Assembly: GCA_013368325.1 (NCBI GenBank)
Contig: JAACJK010000226.1
Location: forward strand, 62,001 to 126,000
Reading direction: 5' to 3'
Source: Ephemerocybe angulata
Lineage: Eukaryota > Basidiomycota > Agaricomycetes > Agaricales > Psathyrellaceae
DNA: 64,000 bases
Shown here: positions 21,734-32,217 of the stretch, piece by piece
Layout: every line of letters starts with the position of its first letter
Numbering within the stretch: the stretch's first letter is position 1
Program-made: the position numbers and the translations under genes
Notes under the pieces: generated by a model
The model's input: only the letters and a program-made list of their open reading frames with translations
Databases searched by the model: none
What the model was told of the DNA's origin: nothing

Positions 21734-23160
21734 ATGGAGGCAACCTATCCCACAATAACAGTAGATCTTGTGAGCGCATCGATAGGTTCTGATTTGAGAA
21801 TCTGACTGACTTATGGAAGGCTTGTGATAGATTCTAGATCGGTTCACGACGAAGGATGTTCTTCACGGCGTCCTGCATTCTATTCTATTCCATCGGTTAT
21901 TTGGAACGATAAAGCCCACATCATTTGAAGTCCTAGATGTGACTATGGTATGTACGCCGCTTGCGGTGCGATTATGTACGCGGTTTACCGATATCTCGTC
22001 AGCCTGGTGTCGCAGACCCGGAGATGGAGCAGCTGGTGAACGAAAAGGTCGATGCTTTTTGGCGGGGAATTGAAGGAGGGGCAAAGAGAGGACAGGTAAG
22101 TTTGGAACCATATCACCCCGTCGCAAAAACAGGGGAGCTCTGAGCTCGTGTTCCACGTTGGATGGTGGGACACCTTACTCCACGCACGAGGGAGGACTGT
22201 CGCCGCAGCTCGGTCGCTTCTAGAACGCCAATGGAATCTACGATCCAAGTTGGCCAAGGCACCGAGTATCGCACTTTGCACAAAGCCCCACACCTCTCCC
22301 TACGGCCGAAAAGACACGAAGTGCCCTCGATTGCTTCAGCCACCCCCTACCTGTGATTTCGCGGTGCTGCGGTTTACGGTGTACGAGTGTGTTGACGTTG
22401 TGAGCGCTCTGTGGTCGATGCTCGCCGGTGAAGTGTTTGGGATGCTATCTGTGGCTTTTCGCGCCCTGCGCATGAACCCTCGGCAGCGTGGCTCCCCAAG
22501 GATGGACAAGGTGACGGCTTGCCGGGTACCTCAGTCGCCTCGGGTCCTGCGTTGTTCTAGGCTGGCAGGGGTTTCTCTGGGTTCTCCTCACGCGCCACCC
22601 TAGGGGGCGGCTTGCCTTAAATGGCGGGCACATCTCTCTCGGGAGATGTGCTGTCGTCCTTTGAAACTTACACACACACACACTGCTTTCCAGGGTCCTT
22701 ATCGATGACTATCCAGGAGTGCTAACGCCACTCCAGATCCTTGTTACCTTTTCAGAACGAAAGCCCAAAAAATCGTGGTTCCAAGTCTACATGGGTGAAG
22801 AGGATGTCCCATGGGAGCAATGGTGTGTATTTCCCCGATTACCCTGGTCCCGCAGAATATCATGCTCATATTTACACGTCTCTCAGGGTAATCAACGCCG
22901 AGCTTAAGCAGCAGCGCAGTGACCAAGGTCAGCTCAAATACCATTGCGTACGACCGGACTGAATGTTCTAAACATACCTAGAGCGACAAAACCTTCATTC
23001 CACGCTCGCTGCCACCCTGACGAAAACGATACACACAATGCTATCACACACGTCCTCTGAGCGTGGAAGATCCGCTGTACCCCTCATCACCAACGCAGCT
23101 GGTATCTCGCCCTTTCCTATACAGATCAGTGTCAAGGTTGGGGACGTGGAGATTGGTTGA
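21734..23160 (+). CDS. ATG101: Autophagy protein ATG101 (HORMA domain, 183 aa, six exons)
   Basis: A subunit of the Atg1/ULK initiation complex; its HORMA domain pairs with that of Atg13. Exons 21734-21769, 21831-21947, 22003-22095, 22737-22822, 22887-22927 and 22982-23160, all in phase. Recognised by consecutive conserved segments: HSILFHRLFGTIKPTSFEVL, PGVADPEMEQLVNEKVDAFW, KRGQ, ILVTFSERKPKKSWFQVYMG, EEDVPWEQW, then TNAAGISPFPIQISVKVGD at the end. KKSWF probably corresponds to the WF-finger region that recruits downstream factors. The length is close to short fungal homologues. Intron 3 is 640 nt (22096-22736), ten times the others, and holds a (CA)n run and no gene I can see. Confidence 0.9.
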
Positions 23161-25382
23161 CGATTTATACCCCGCTGGGTGGCGTTCTGTGCGAGTTATC
23201 GTCGCATCTCGCCTTTGAGAAGAACTGAAGGCCAAGGATGTCCTAATGTCGAGACATATACCAATATCTACCCTTGGGTCATGTTTCTCTCGCAGATCTA
23301 ATGCAGTTCATGGTTATCCAGTTGATGGTCGTGTGAATTGGACCACCATTCGAAGAGCCATTATTCAAGAGGCGAGTGGCAGGTGTGTGTGTGTGTGTCC
23401 CACATCTCCACGCAAAGTGAAGAGATTTCGCAAATACCCTTAGTGAATACCCTTCAGGCCATGATTGATGCCATGTCTACGGCGCTTGCCAGGAGGCCGT
23501 CGCACGTAATCCTCGCCTTCATGATCAATCACCGACAATCCTGATTTAAGCGCCCATCAATCAAGAGTTGCTCTTATCAACCCTTTCTTGAAAGCTTTGA
23601 GCGGTAACCTAACCCGTCCGGTATACTTTGAGAGGACATTGGGTGAAACGCGAGGTTTTGATAGCGTCCTGACCGCATCTTATGGCTTCAAGCGGCCCAA
23701 GGGTACAGGGCGCTCACGCAAGGGAATCAGCCGAGCGATTCAAACTCGAAGGAACTGGGACCCTGGATATCTGGAGCGCATGGAGCACTAGGACGGGGGT
23801 ATACGTGGTCAGTTGGGCGACTGGTTGACTTTTTTAACGTTCTTCATTCGTATTACGCTCTTTAGCCCGTGTCGTGAGTCGAACACCCCGACATGCACAA
23901 TGAGCACTCCGAGGAGTGTGAGCGAAGTTTCTCGCTAACGTTTCAGCGGTCCTTTCATCATATAGTACCCATGTGAGTAGGGTGGTACCAAGAACTTCCA
24001 AGGAGGACTGTATTTACCGGGGTAAAGAGCCGACAGCTCGTCCCGGAATCCGAGGGGTTGCCCGGAGAAATGCGTCGAAAGTAATGTGAGCGGAGAAAGG
24101 AGGGGCATTGGGTTCGTCCAGAGGCCACTGAATGGGGTCCTACTATACGGTCACAACTACAAACAACCTGGACCCACCTCTCCTGCTTTCATCCTTCTCT
24201 TGTATTGTACTCCTTGATTGCCAACCGCGATGGTTACATATTCCCGCTCGCGACGGTCTCGGAGGCACCACTCTCAGGCCATCAAAATCGTACCCCATCA
24301 TTGTTGGCGCGCGCGTCTATTTGTTTTCCTTTCCGAGCTTGGCCTACCAATCCTGTTTCAGCCTCTCCCGCTGGACCAGGCTTTGATGTTGTTCATTTAC
24401 AAGAGAGAGAAGGACATCTTGAACACTGCTGGGACTGGGCTCCCAGTAGTCCATCTAAAACCTTTCGTTCCGGGCAAGAGCGAACAGTCATCTTTTGATT
24501 TACGGGTCGCCGAATCCAAGCACGCCTGCTGCCCGTCTTTTTTCATTCGTGTTTGAAGTACATATGCTGCGCTGCGCTGGATTACGTGGATATGTGTGTG
24601 CTGTATACACGTACTGTGGGGGACTACCCTTGATTCTATGGTTTCAGTGTTGTAATAAGAGCCCAGTCTTTTCCTCTCCCTGAGAAGAACCTTTACCCCC
24701 TGAACTTCACAAAGAATGTAGGCTGCATTTTCGGGTAAGCCCCTCCTGTTTTTTCCACCCTCCTAATAATCAGACCGCATGACTATAGAGGTATTTTCGC
24801 TGCTGTGGCCCTCATGAACTGCTGGGACAATGGTGGTACCAGCCAGTAAGCGGCGTAATGTGTATCACTAAAGGCTAGCACTCGTCCTCACGGCTGATTT
24901 TCCAAATTCAGAACTTGATACGAAACCAGTGAATGTATTGGACACCGACCTTTACACCAATCCTTGAATCCAATCTGGTTTGTCACATGCCACATTCCGA
25001 TTGTATTCGCCATGAATTCAGTTCTTGAAACGCGTATGTATTATTGGTCGGGTGCGTATGGGGGTAATAGTGATACAATGCTAGAGGTAAAAGGACGGAG
25101 AAGATCTAATATGCAAGGGTATGGCAGATGGGTGAATAAATAATGAGGTGAAGGAGATGAAAGAAGCATGCAGTAGAATACAGTGTGGTGCGTGATCGTA
25201 AGATGTACAGATGCTAAGTTAGATTATATGGGAAAAGCCAATAGATAAATAAGATAGCACTGTGTATGAGGTCTATGGAGCAGGAGAGGGACAGTGTCCC
25301 CGAGAGTGAAAGCGACAGCAAGGTGGCGATGTGAATGCAAAGAGAAAGATGTCATAGCTACAACCCGGCGCAAGTGTAACGA
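23161..25382. other. Gene-poor interval, nothing recognised
   Basis: About 2.2 kb without a supportable gene on either strand. A GT dinucleotide run occurs near 23383-23398 and an exact TAAGCGCCC half-site at 23547-23555. Plus-strand open frames at 24130-24560 overlap in all three phases and show no splice-consistent protein. Confidence 0.4.
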
Positions 25383-26110
25383 TCACTTGCAGTTAACGAG
25401 CCCACCAAGAATCGGGCCGTAAAGCACGTCATGCTTCTTCAGCCGCTCGAACATCTTCAGCTTGAACTCCAAGATCAGCGCAGACGTCAGGATTTCATCC
25501 GTAAGATCCTGGTATCCAGGTTCGATGACGAGGACCATAGGGATTCGTGTTCGAGTGCAGTCCAAGTACGCAACAGGCGTCTCGGCGTCTTTGTCTGTGT
25601 ACAGCTATGAACAGAGATATCGTCTCAGTACCGACTCGGATAGCCATGAAACCCGAGGAAAAACTTTACTCACCGCTAGTCGATGCCGCTCCTCATCGCC
25701 ATATCTCCATAGAAGTGGGCCGCAGGACGTGTCAAGCGTCATTCCCGTCCTAACGAGGAAGAAAAAGTATTAATTCGAATGGCCGAATCGAATAAGCAGG
25801 GAAGGACGCACATTCCAGAAGGCAGCTTCTCGGCCTTTTGCAACCATTTGCTAATTTTGACGCTGAGGCAGCGGTTTCTGAATTTTACGACGTCGGGGAG
25901 GAACTCGCGGCGCTTAATGGTGGTGATCAGGTGCTTAGGATCGGATTCTTCGGCGAGGAGGTCGAAAAGGTCTGTTCTAGTCCCATCCTTGTTGGTCACG
26001 ACCCGATACACTGGCTGACAGCCCTGGTAAATCGTAACATTGGTACAGCTTCTTTTGTTGAATTTCAGCGACAGAGGGGTAGGGTTGACGAGGGTCTCTT
26101 GGGATTCCAT
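25383..26110 (-). CDS. DUF6593-family protein, copy A (198 aa, three exons)
   Basis: Exons 26110-25812, 25749-25674 and 25604-25383, in phase. Family DUF6593 is a basidiomycete-specific beta-rich fold of unknown function. Family marks: N-terminal PLSLKFNKRSCTNVTIYQG and PVYRVVTNKDGTRTD, the middle SCGPLLWRYGDEERHRLA, and the C-terminal IPMVLVIEPGYQDLTDEI with helical SALILEFKLKMFERLKK. The ATG at 26110 was chosen as the first in-frame methionine of the core; the frame stays open about 14 codons further. A TATATAAA-like sequence (26295-26302) lies about 190 nt upstream. Two more family members occur at 46144 and 58079. No signal peptide or transmembrane segment. Confidence 0.75.
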
Positions 26111-26302
26111 TTTGCTTTGGAGGATTGGAGTTGGTTCGTTGAGATTAGCCACCGAGTTGCCACCGAGGTGGAGCGCCTAAGTGGTGGTGGCAGGCTGGAA
26201 GAGGGTTCGAAGGAGGAGGGGGGGGAAGGGAGGGTATTTGAAGGACAAGGCGATTGGAGGGATGGTAATGATCCAGCCACATCTGAACGCAGGGGTATAT
26301 AA

Positions 26303-27612
26303 ACCCTTGTTTCTGTTTTGTGTGAGGCTCGGCGCGTGTCGGTAACCTGCCATTCGGGGTTATTTCTGGGCCGTTTCAGGTCAAAACCGCTCCAAAAGGA
26401 CCGTGTGCCCGAATCGGAACGCATCATAAGCTGCTATAAGCTGCCACCCACAACGCCGGCGTCAAGGGGATTACAAGGAAACGAGCGCGCTAAACTGAGA
26501 ACCCGGAGAGCATATGGCAGAGATGTGACGTTTCGAAAGTGTATGGGTGCGCGACCAACTGAGGTCAGTCATATGTGAAGATGAATACACCGTTCGAGGT
26601 CTCCACTTACACAGGCATGTCGCAACTGATAGCTGTCATGTCGCCGTGTACAACCTACGCACCTTTCGATAGAGCACCCACCGCTCACTTTTCATAATCT
26701 ACCTCGCCACCAGCTTGCCACTCACCAGCGGCGCAAGCGAGTGATGTGACTTTTCCGGGTGGTCGGGAGATGGATGAGTTTGCTAAAAATGATCAAAGAG
26801 ACGGGGTGAAACTGATGGCGCGCCATTCCGAGTCATGGATCATGAAGACTTGTGGCTTTCGTCACTCGTGTTGCATCTGGAAGTATATCCAAATGAGTTC
26901 TTCCTCCCCGATCAAAACAAGTGCTGGGCCACGTCTCTTTGACTTTCGACTGGCAGCTTTGATATTTCTCTTTCCCAGCTAGGAGGGTCTGAGGTTGTTG
27001 TGCCTTTCAATGGGTTGCCGAGTTGTTTGAGTTTCGTCTGGAAATCAGTAGCTATCATTCGTCCATGCAATCCGTTACCTGTATACATACCAACAGCGCT
27101 GGCTCTCCTCATCTGACGCTATATGTGATGAGAACGTCGGCCAATCGAGCTCCGGCGGATAGTGGGCGACCCTACATGTATACTTGCCAGTCAATAGAAC
27201 AATCAAGCACAAGGAGGCTGCTTGACGGCTCCAAGCATGGTAGAACAAGCGAGCCGAGAAGATGCTGAGAGATGCTGAGGCATTGTCGAGGACTTCAAAT
27301 TAGCCCTTTCCATGATCGGAATGGCATATCCAACTTCTTTTTTCTCGTTAAAAGTCAAACCTGGCTCCAACGAAGCACATCCGTGTTGGACGACCACGAG
27401 TTTGACGCCGTGAAGCATTCAACAGTGGCTTCCACACCTGATAGAACGCGGGACAGCCGAGGTGAGCGACATATACCGCCCTTTCTCCATCAGAACTACC
27501 TCGCAGATTGAGAGGTTAGAAAAATGCACTCGTCGTGTTGGCATGTCGAACCATCTCTGTCGCCTGAATAAACACAAATCTGGTCGCCTCCAGTCCCTCT
27601 ATCAGATCAAAA
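26303..27612. other. Intergenic space, nothing recognised
   Basis: About 1.3 kb between two minus-strand genes. Open frames are short and overlap; no splice-consistent coding sequence was found. Confidence 0.4.
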
Positions 27613-28513
27613 TCAAAGCTTTCCAGGCAGCCTTCCAGCTCCACTAAGCCTGATCGTCTCTCCGTTGATATACGGCGTCTCGAGGATCCAGCGCACCGTT
27701 CTCGCAAACTCGTATGGTTGGCCAAACCTCCGCGGATAAATGATGCCCTCATTCTCCAAACTCTTCCGGGTCTTCGAACTGAAGTTTGCAGTCATGCTGC
27801 TATCGAACACACCCGGGGCAATGGTAACGACGCGAACGCCGTGGCGAGCGAGGTCCCGAGCCATAGGCAGGGTCATTGACACCAAACCACCCTTGCTGGC
27901 GGCGTAGGCCGTCTGCCCCGGCTGTCCTTCGTACTAATGGCGCAAACAGTTCAATTAATAAAAGGACGAAGGTGAGGTTGGAGCATGGTAACGTACCGCA
28001 GCGGCACTGGCGACAAAGATTACGACCCCTCTCTCCCCGTCAGGCCCGGATTCCGGTTCGCCCTTAACGATATGTTTAAGCGCCAACCTCGTCAAGTTGA
28101 ACGAGCCGGTCAGGTTAACCGCAATCGCAAAGTCCCACAGGTCCAGCGAGTGGGGCTCGTTGTGGGCGTCAATAATCTTCCCAGCAATACCGACACCCGC
28201 ACAGTTGACCACGCCGCCAAGGGGCGCTTTCGTTTCCTTGGTCCATGCTACCGTCTTCTCCACAGCGTCCTCGATCTGCCCCACTTCCCGGATGTCAACA
28301 GGGAAGTACTTCACGTGGGCAGATTCAAGATCTTTGCTGGGGGGTGAACGGTCCAGGATAGAGACATAGGCGTTCTGGGCGAGCAGGTCCTGGACCGTGG
28401 CTGCTCCCAGCCCGGAAGATCTGTATCAGAGCAGTTAGCTTGACTGACGTGTGCCCTCCGAGACCTCGAGCATACCCTCCTGAGACGATGAAAGTCCTTC
28501 CTTCAGCTTTCAT
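27613..28513 (-). CDS. Short-chain dehydrogenase/reductase, 3-hydroxyacyl-CoA dehydrogenase type 2-like (260 aa)
   Basis: Exons 28513-28476, 28420-27997 and 27933-27613, in phase. A Rossmann-fold NAD(P)-dependent oxidoreductase. The coenzyme loop GGSSGLGAATVQDLL spans the first intron. NCAGVGIAG (NAG-type motif), the catalytic Ser region VIFVASAAAYEGQ, and YAASK (Tyr and Lys) follow, then PGVFDSSM. This order and GQPGQTAYAASKGGLVSMTL most resemble the mitochondrial HSD10-type enzymes of fatty-acid, branched-chain amino-acid and steroid oxidation. Substrate cannot be fixed from sequence. No obvious mitochondrial presequence is present; the protein starts MKAEGRTFIVSGG. Confidence 0.85.
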
Positions 28514-28858
28514 GGCGGTTGTAGACAGAGATTCGCTGCTTGCTCGTCGTGGTCGCCTGCGAACAACATGGTTCGGGCCAGCAGCCGCCGGAGCGGCGGA
28601 TATCACGGGCATGCAAGGCGAATAGGGGCTTCCCCCTTGAAATATCCCAAGTCCCGTGTAGGCTGTCTTCGCCATGCCAGTCCTCAATCGACACTCCTAA
28701 GGATAGATTCGAAAACAAGCAAAAAGAAAAATATTGATGTGGTAGAAATACATTGTAGTAGAGCCATCGCGCACATTAACTTCATGAATACGAACGGGAA
28801 CGCTAAGCCATTATGGTGGTGTAAAGAATAAAAAAGTGGAGTAACGAGAATACGAATC

Positions 28859-30632
28859 TCATACTGCCAAGCTGTGTCTCCTGCCCTCCTCCCCGCTCCC
28901 CGTCCCCCGGCGCGAAGTCCCCCTCCTCCCGTCAATGTTGATATTACTCCATGACTTCTTCGATCCAGGGGGCGCGTACTCCTCATCCACATCTGCCCCA
29001 TCGCTCTCCTCTTCGTCGTCGTGGTACATTTGAGGTCGCGACTTCTTCCTCCTCATCGTGGTGACAGGATCGACAGGAGTAGGGTGGATTTCAACGTCCT
29101 GCTCTGGCTCGGGGTTCTCTGAGCTTTCACGACTCCTGGACATGACAGCGGCTGCAGAGGTTCTCTTCTTCCGTGGCTCTTCAGACTCAGGTCGTCGCAT
29201 TTTCCTGTTCAGAGAGTCAGAGTACGTCTCACAGACAGAGAAGGGGACATACGTATTTAGCTTGGGCTCTGCATAATTCACGCTCTTTCGCGCCCTACGT
29301 TCCCTTCCAGCTGCATCCTGCGAGCCCTCCGTCTCTGAGTGGACGGAGCCAGCCGATATAACGGGACTAGGAGACAACGAATCCCGATGGTGAGCGGCAA
29401 GGAACTGTTTCCCTTGAGACACCAGATCGTCGAACGGGTCGTGAATCGTGTTGTCAATCGGCTGCAGCGCCGTCCTCCCCGTTGTCACATTCTTCAGCTT
29501 CGCAGTAATAGCCTCGACAGTAACAAGGTGCGCATCGTCCTCTTCCCTCCGCCGCTTCCGATCCTTGCTCGCAGGCATAGGCGTTGTCTCCACCCTGCTC
29601 TTCGATGGTCTACGCTTCGCGGTCTTCCTGTCTTCCTCCTCATCCTCGAGAACGTCCATGTCCCCATTCACGGCTGCAAGTTCCTCTCGCAGCTCAGCTC
29701 TCCCCGCCTCCAGCCGTACGGGACTGCCGAATGCAGGACTCGCAGGTCGGGGTGGCGGCTGCGTGTTGACGGTTAGCAAGCCACTCTGGCGCCTCGTGGG
29801 TTTGCGTTTGCCGAACGTTGACGATGCCACCGCGACGCTTAGGTCCATGTGCACGACCCCGTTATTGTTACTCGGCTCACTGGGCCCCGCGTGTGGTGGG
29901 GGTGTCGAGATACGGTTTGTGGCGACTGGGAGGTTCGACGCTGAGAGGCGCCTTCGTACACTTGACTTGCGTTTCGCTGAGGCCGAGGGCTTGCTCTCGG
30001 ATTCTGAAGGCTCGTCCTCCTCGTGGATTCCTGGGACAGTGGGTGGTCGGGCTATTCGTGGTATTTCTGGCTCTTCGGTGGGGTCGGGTGGTGGGGGCCT
30101 CCGCTTCGCTTTGGGTGATGGGGGTGCGCGAAATGGGGGTGGTGAACGGGTTATCTCCAGGGACGTCCGTAGGTAATTTAGGTGCTTCGTAAGGTTCAAA
30201 GTCTGTGGCTACTGTCAGTCGCGTAACGGTGGAGCGTAGGTTCAGCACGTACTGCAATCTCTGCATCGGCCATGACCTTCCTGGATTTCTCTCGTTCTCG
30301 CTTCAGCTCTGAGGCCAGTTGGAGTTCAGATGTTCGCAGCCGCAGATTCTCAACGTTCAGGGCATGAATTTGGGCATTTAGTTCCTCGATTCGAACACTC
30401 AATGTTGAGTTGAGCCTGGTTTTAAGAATTAGCGCCACATTTTCGGCATTATAGACCTCTTGGAACCCACTTCGTGATATGTTTGTTGGCCAGTAGAAAT
30501 TTCTTCTTGACTATGCCACGGTTAGGATTAGGAGGCCTCAGGACGAGACGGCAATGACTCACAAGTTTCGAATTCATAGAGGGCATCCGTCTGCCGTGCA
30601 CCCGTTGAGGCGCGAGACTCCCGTCTGCTCAT
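28859..30632 (-). CDS. SGO1: Shugoshin, centromeric cohesin protector (522 aa, five exons)
   Basis: Exons 30632-30563, 30510-30471, 30415-30253, 30202-29253 and 29204-28859, in phase. Shugoshin recruits PP2A to pericentromeres to protect Rec8/Scc1 cohesin. The N-terminal coiled coil is clear: ETFKKKFLLANKHITK, LNSTLSVRIEELNAQIHALN, ENLRLRTSELQLASELKRE. The C-terminal SGO motif ARKSVNYAEPKLNTKMRRP, which reads phosphorylated histone H2A, forms only after removing a 48-nt intron, good evidence for the model. The long middle is disordered, basic and Pro-rich. The tail is acidic, then basic (DDEEESDGADVDEEY, RRGTSRRGTGSG). Start ATG at 30632 gives MSRRESRASTGARQTDALYE. Confidence 0.9.
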
Positions 30633-31609
30633 CGCCGGAGAGAGCTCGTCGTCGTCGAGAACAACGAGCAGCGTTGTTTCGCGACCAGCTCAACCACGAG
30701 CTCAACGCCATCATCACATGACTGATATTGTTGATCCCATTAGTCAGCACCTTAGTGGCATCAATGGGCGCTTGTCGCTTGGAACGTGTTGCATTTTCGA
30801 ATAGCCAGCGGGCGCTAAGATGATCTTGGGCTAAAACCACATATCGTGCCGCTCCCGTACAGCTACGCTATTAGCAGTGTCAGGTTTAGGTCGGTTCGGG
30901 ACTCCCAAGGACGTCAAAACGGTTTAGTATCACTGGCACGCCAACGCAACGCCAACGTAACCTGGTTGGAGATGCAGAAAGGGAATCGCGTGTGAGAGGC
31001 AGATGGCATCTAACCCACTGTGTCTCATGGAACAGGAGATAGGTTACCGGACAGAGGTATGACCTGGTATGGCCACATGTAAGAATAAGTACAGGGAAGT
31101 GATGGGTGGGTAACATCATTACTTAAGTGTCCGTTAAAACTTAAGCGTTCGGCGTCGTGAATCGAGCAAAAGCAAAAGCGATGGCATGGTGAAGCTCAAG
31201 CTGTGATGTCTTTACACCCAACGCAAAAAGCTGCTGCTCAGCCAAAACACCGTGAAGCTCGCCGCTCCACTCCTCCACCACCACCCAGCATAACCGTGGT
31301 TTAAACCCTGAAAACCCTGGAACCTGCCCTTCACAATGAAATTCACTATTGTACTTAGTACATACCTCACCCTGATGCTCAACCCCTATTCAAATGGCCC
31401 AAGTCGTGTATATAAGTCGTGATTTTATGTTATGGTACAGCTTTTAGCAGACGCGGACGAGCTCTATCGGAAACAATAAATACGATAAATAGACCAAACG
31501 ATACGCGTTGGATCTCTATGCCACAGTCGGACCCATGGCCCATAAATACAGTTCACAGCTAATGCAAAGGTTGTAGCTTGTGAGAATAAGTCAGATATTC
31601 AGTCGATGC
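30633..31609. other. Intergenic space, nothing recognised
   Basis: About 1 kb holding the SGO1 promoter and the 3' flank of the Cys-rich gene. No gene or repeat supported. Confidence 0.4.
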
Positions 31610-32122
31610 TCAGCCTCCGTGATTCGGGCACACCGCGTTGACGGTAACAGCTGGAGTGACGATGTCAGTACGCAACGGCGAAGCGAGTCAATCCAACGAA
31701 CTGTGCTGCTGTGGATATCCCCTCCTAAACTCTGGTCAATATCTTTGTGCATGAGATGAATAGTGCTTGGGGACGTACTGCTGAGTACAGGTCTTCCGGC
31801 ACGCGGGAAGCTGGCAGCTCTTTGGGTGGAAAGGGCTAAACTTGCAATTTGGGGAGTCGCAAAGAACCTGTAATGTTCATATAGTCAGTTCCCTGAAGGA
31901 TATCGCAAGCATTATTCAGGTGTCATAGCTCATACCTCCTCGTCCGGCTGCACGGTTTCAGCAAATAAACATCAGAGTCGGTACTCTCAGATAGAGTTCG
32001 ATGCGTACCTGCTGGATAGCACACCCACACTTCTGGAAAACAAAGCAAACTCTACAAGCTCATTAGCTCTGTCCTTGTGGTTATGATAGTCTAGGGACCA
32101 CTCACTGACGCCACCTGCACAT
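31610..32122 (-). CDS. Small Cys-rich protein with micro-exons
   Basis: Missed by a simple reading-frame scan because the coding pieces are tiny. Pieces in order: MCRWRQ (32122-32106, donor GTGAGT); KCGCAIQQ (ending at 32009); a 12-nt exon PDEE (31947-31936); VLCDSPNCKFSPFHPKSCQL and PACRKTCTQ; RGYPQQH; and finally TVTVNAVCPNHGG ending at the stop 31610-31612. The spacing CxC, then CxxxxC, HPxxC, CxxxC, ending in CP, matches a small Cys-rich protein type common in agarics whose role is unknown; zinc binding is possible. The join of the first piece to KCGC is out of phase as I read it, so an extra micro-exon or other start is needed there. Promoter: TATATA at 32210-32217 on the minus strand. 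No signal peptide. Confidence 0.55.
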
Positions 32123-32217
32123 CTTTACTGGAAGCTTGGGGAGATGGTTGAGGCTGGTTGAAGAGATGGTGAGGTTGAAGAATGATATTGACGCACTATT
32201 TCACACTCCTTATATAC

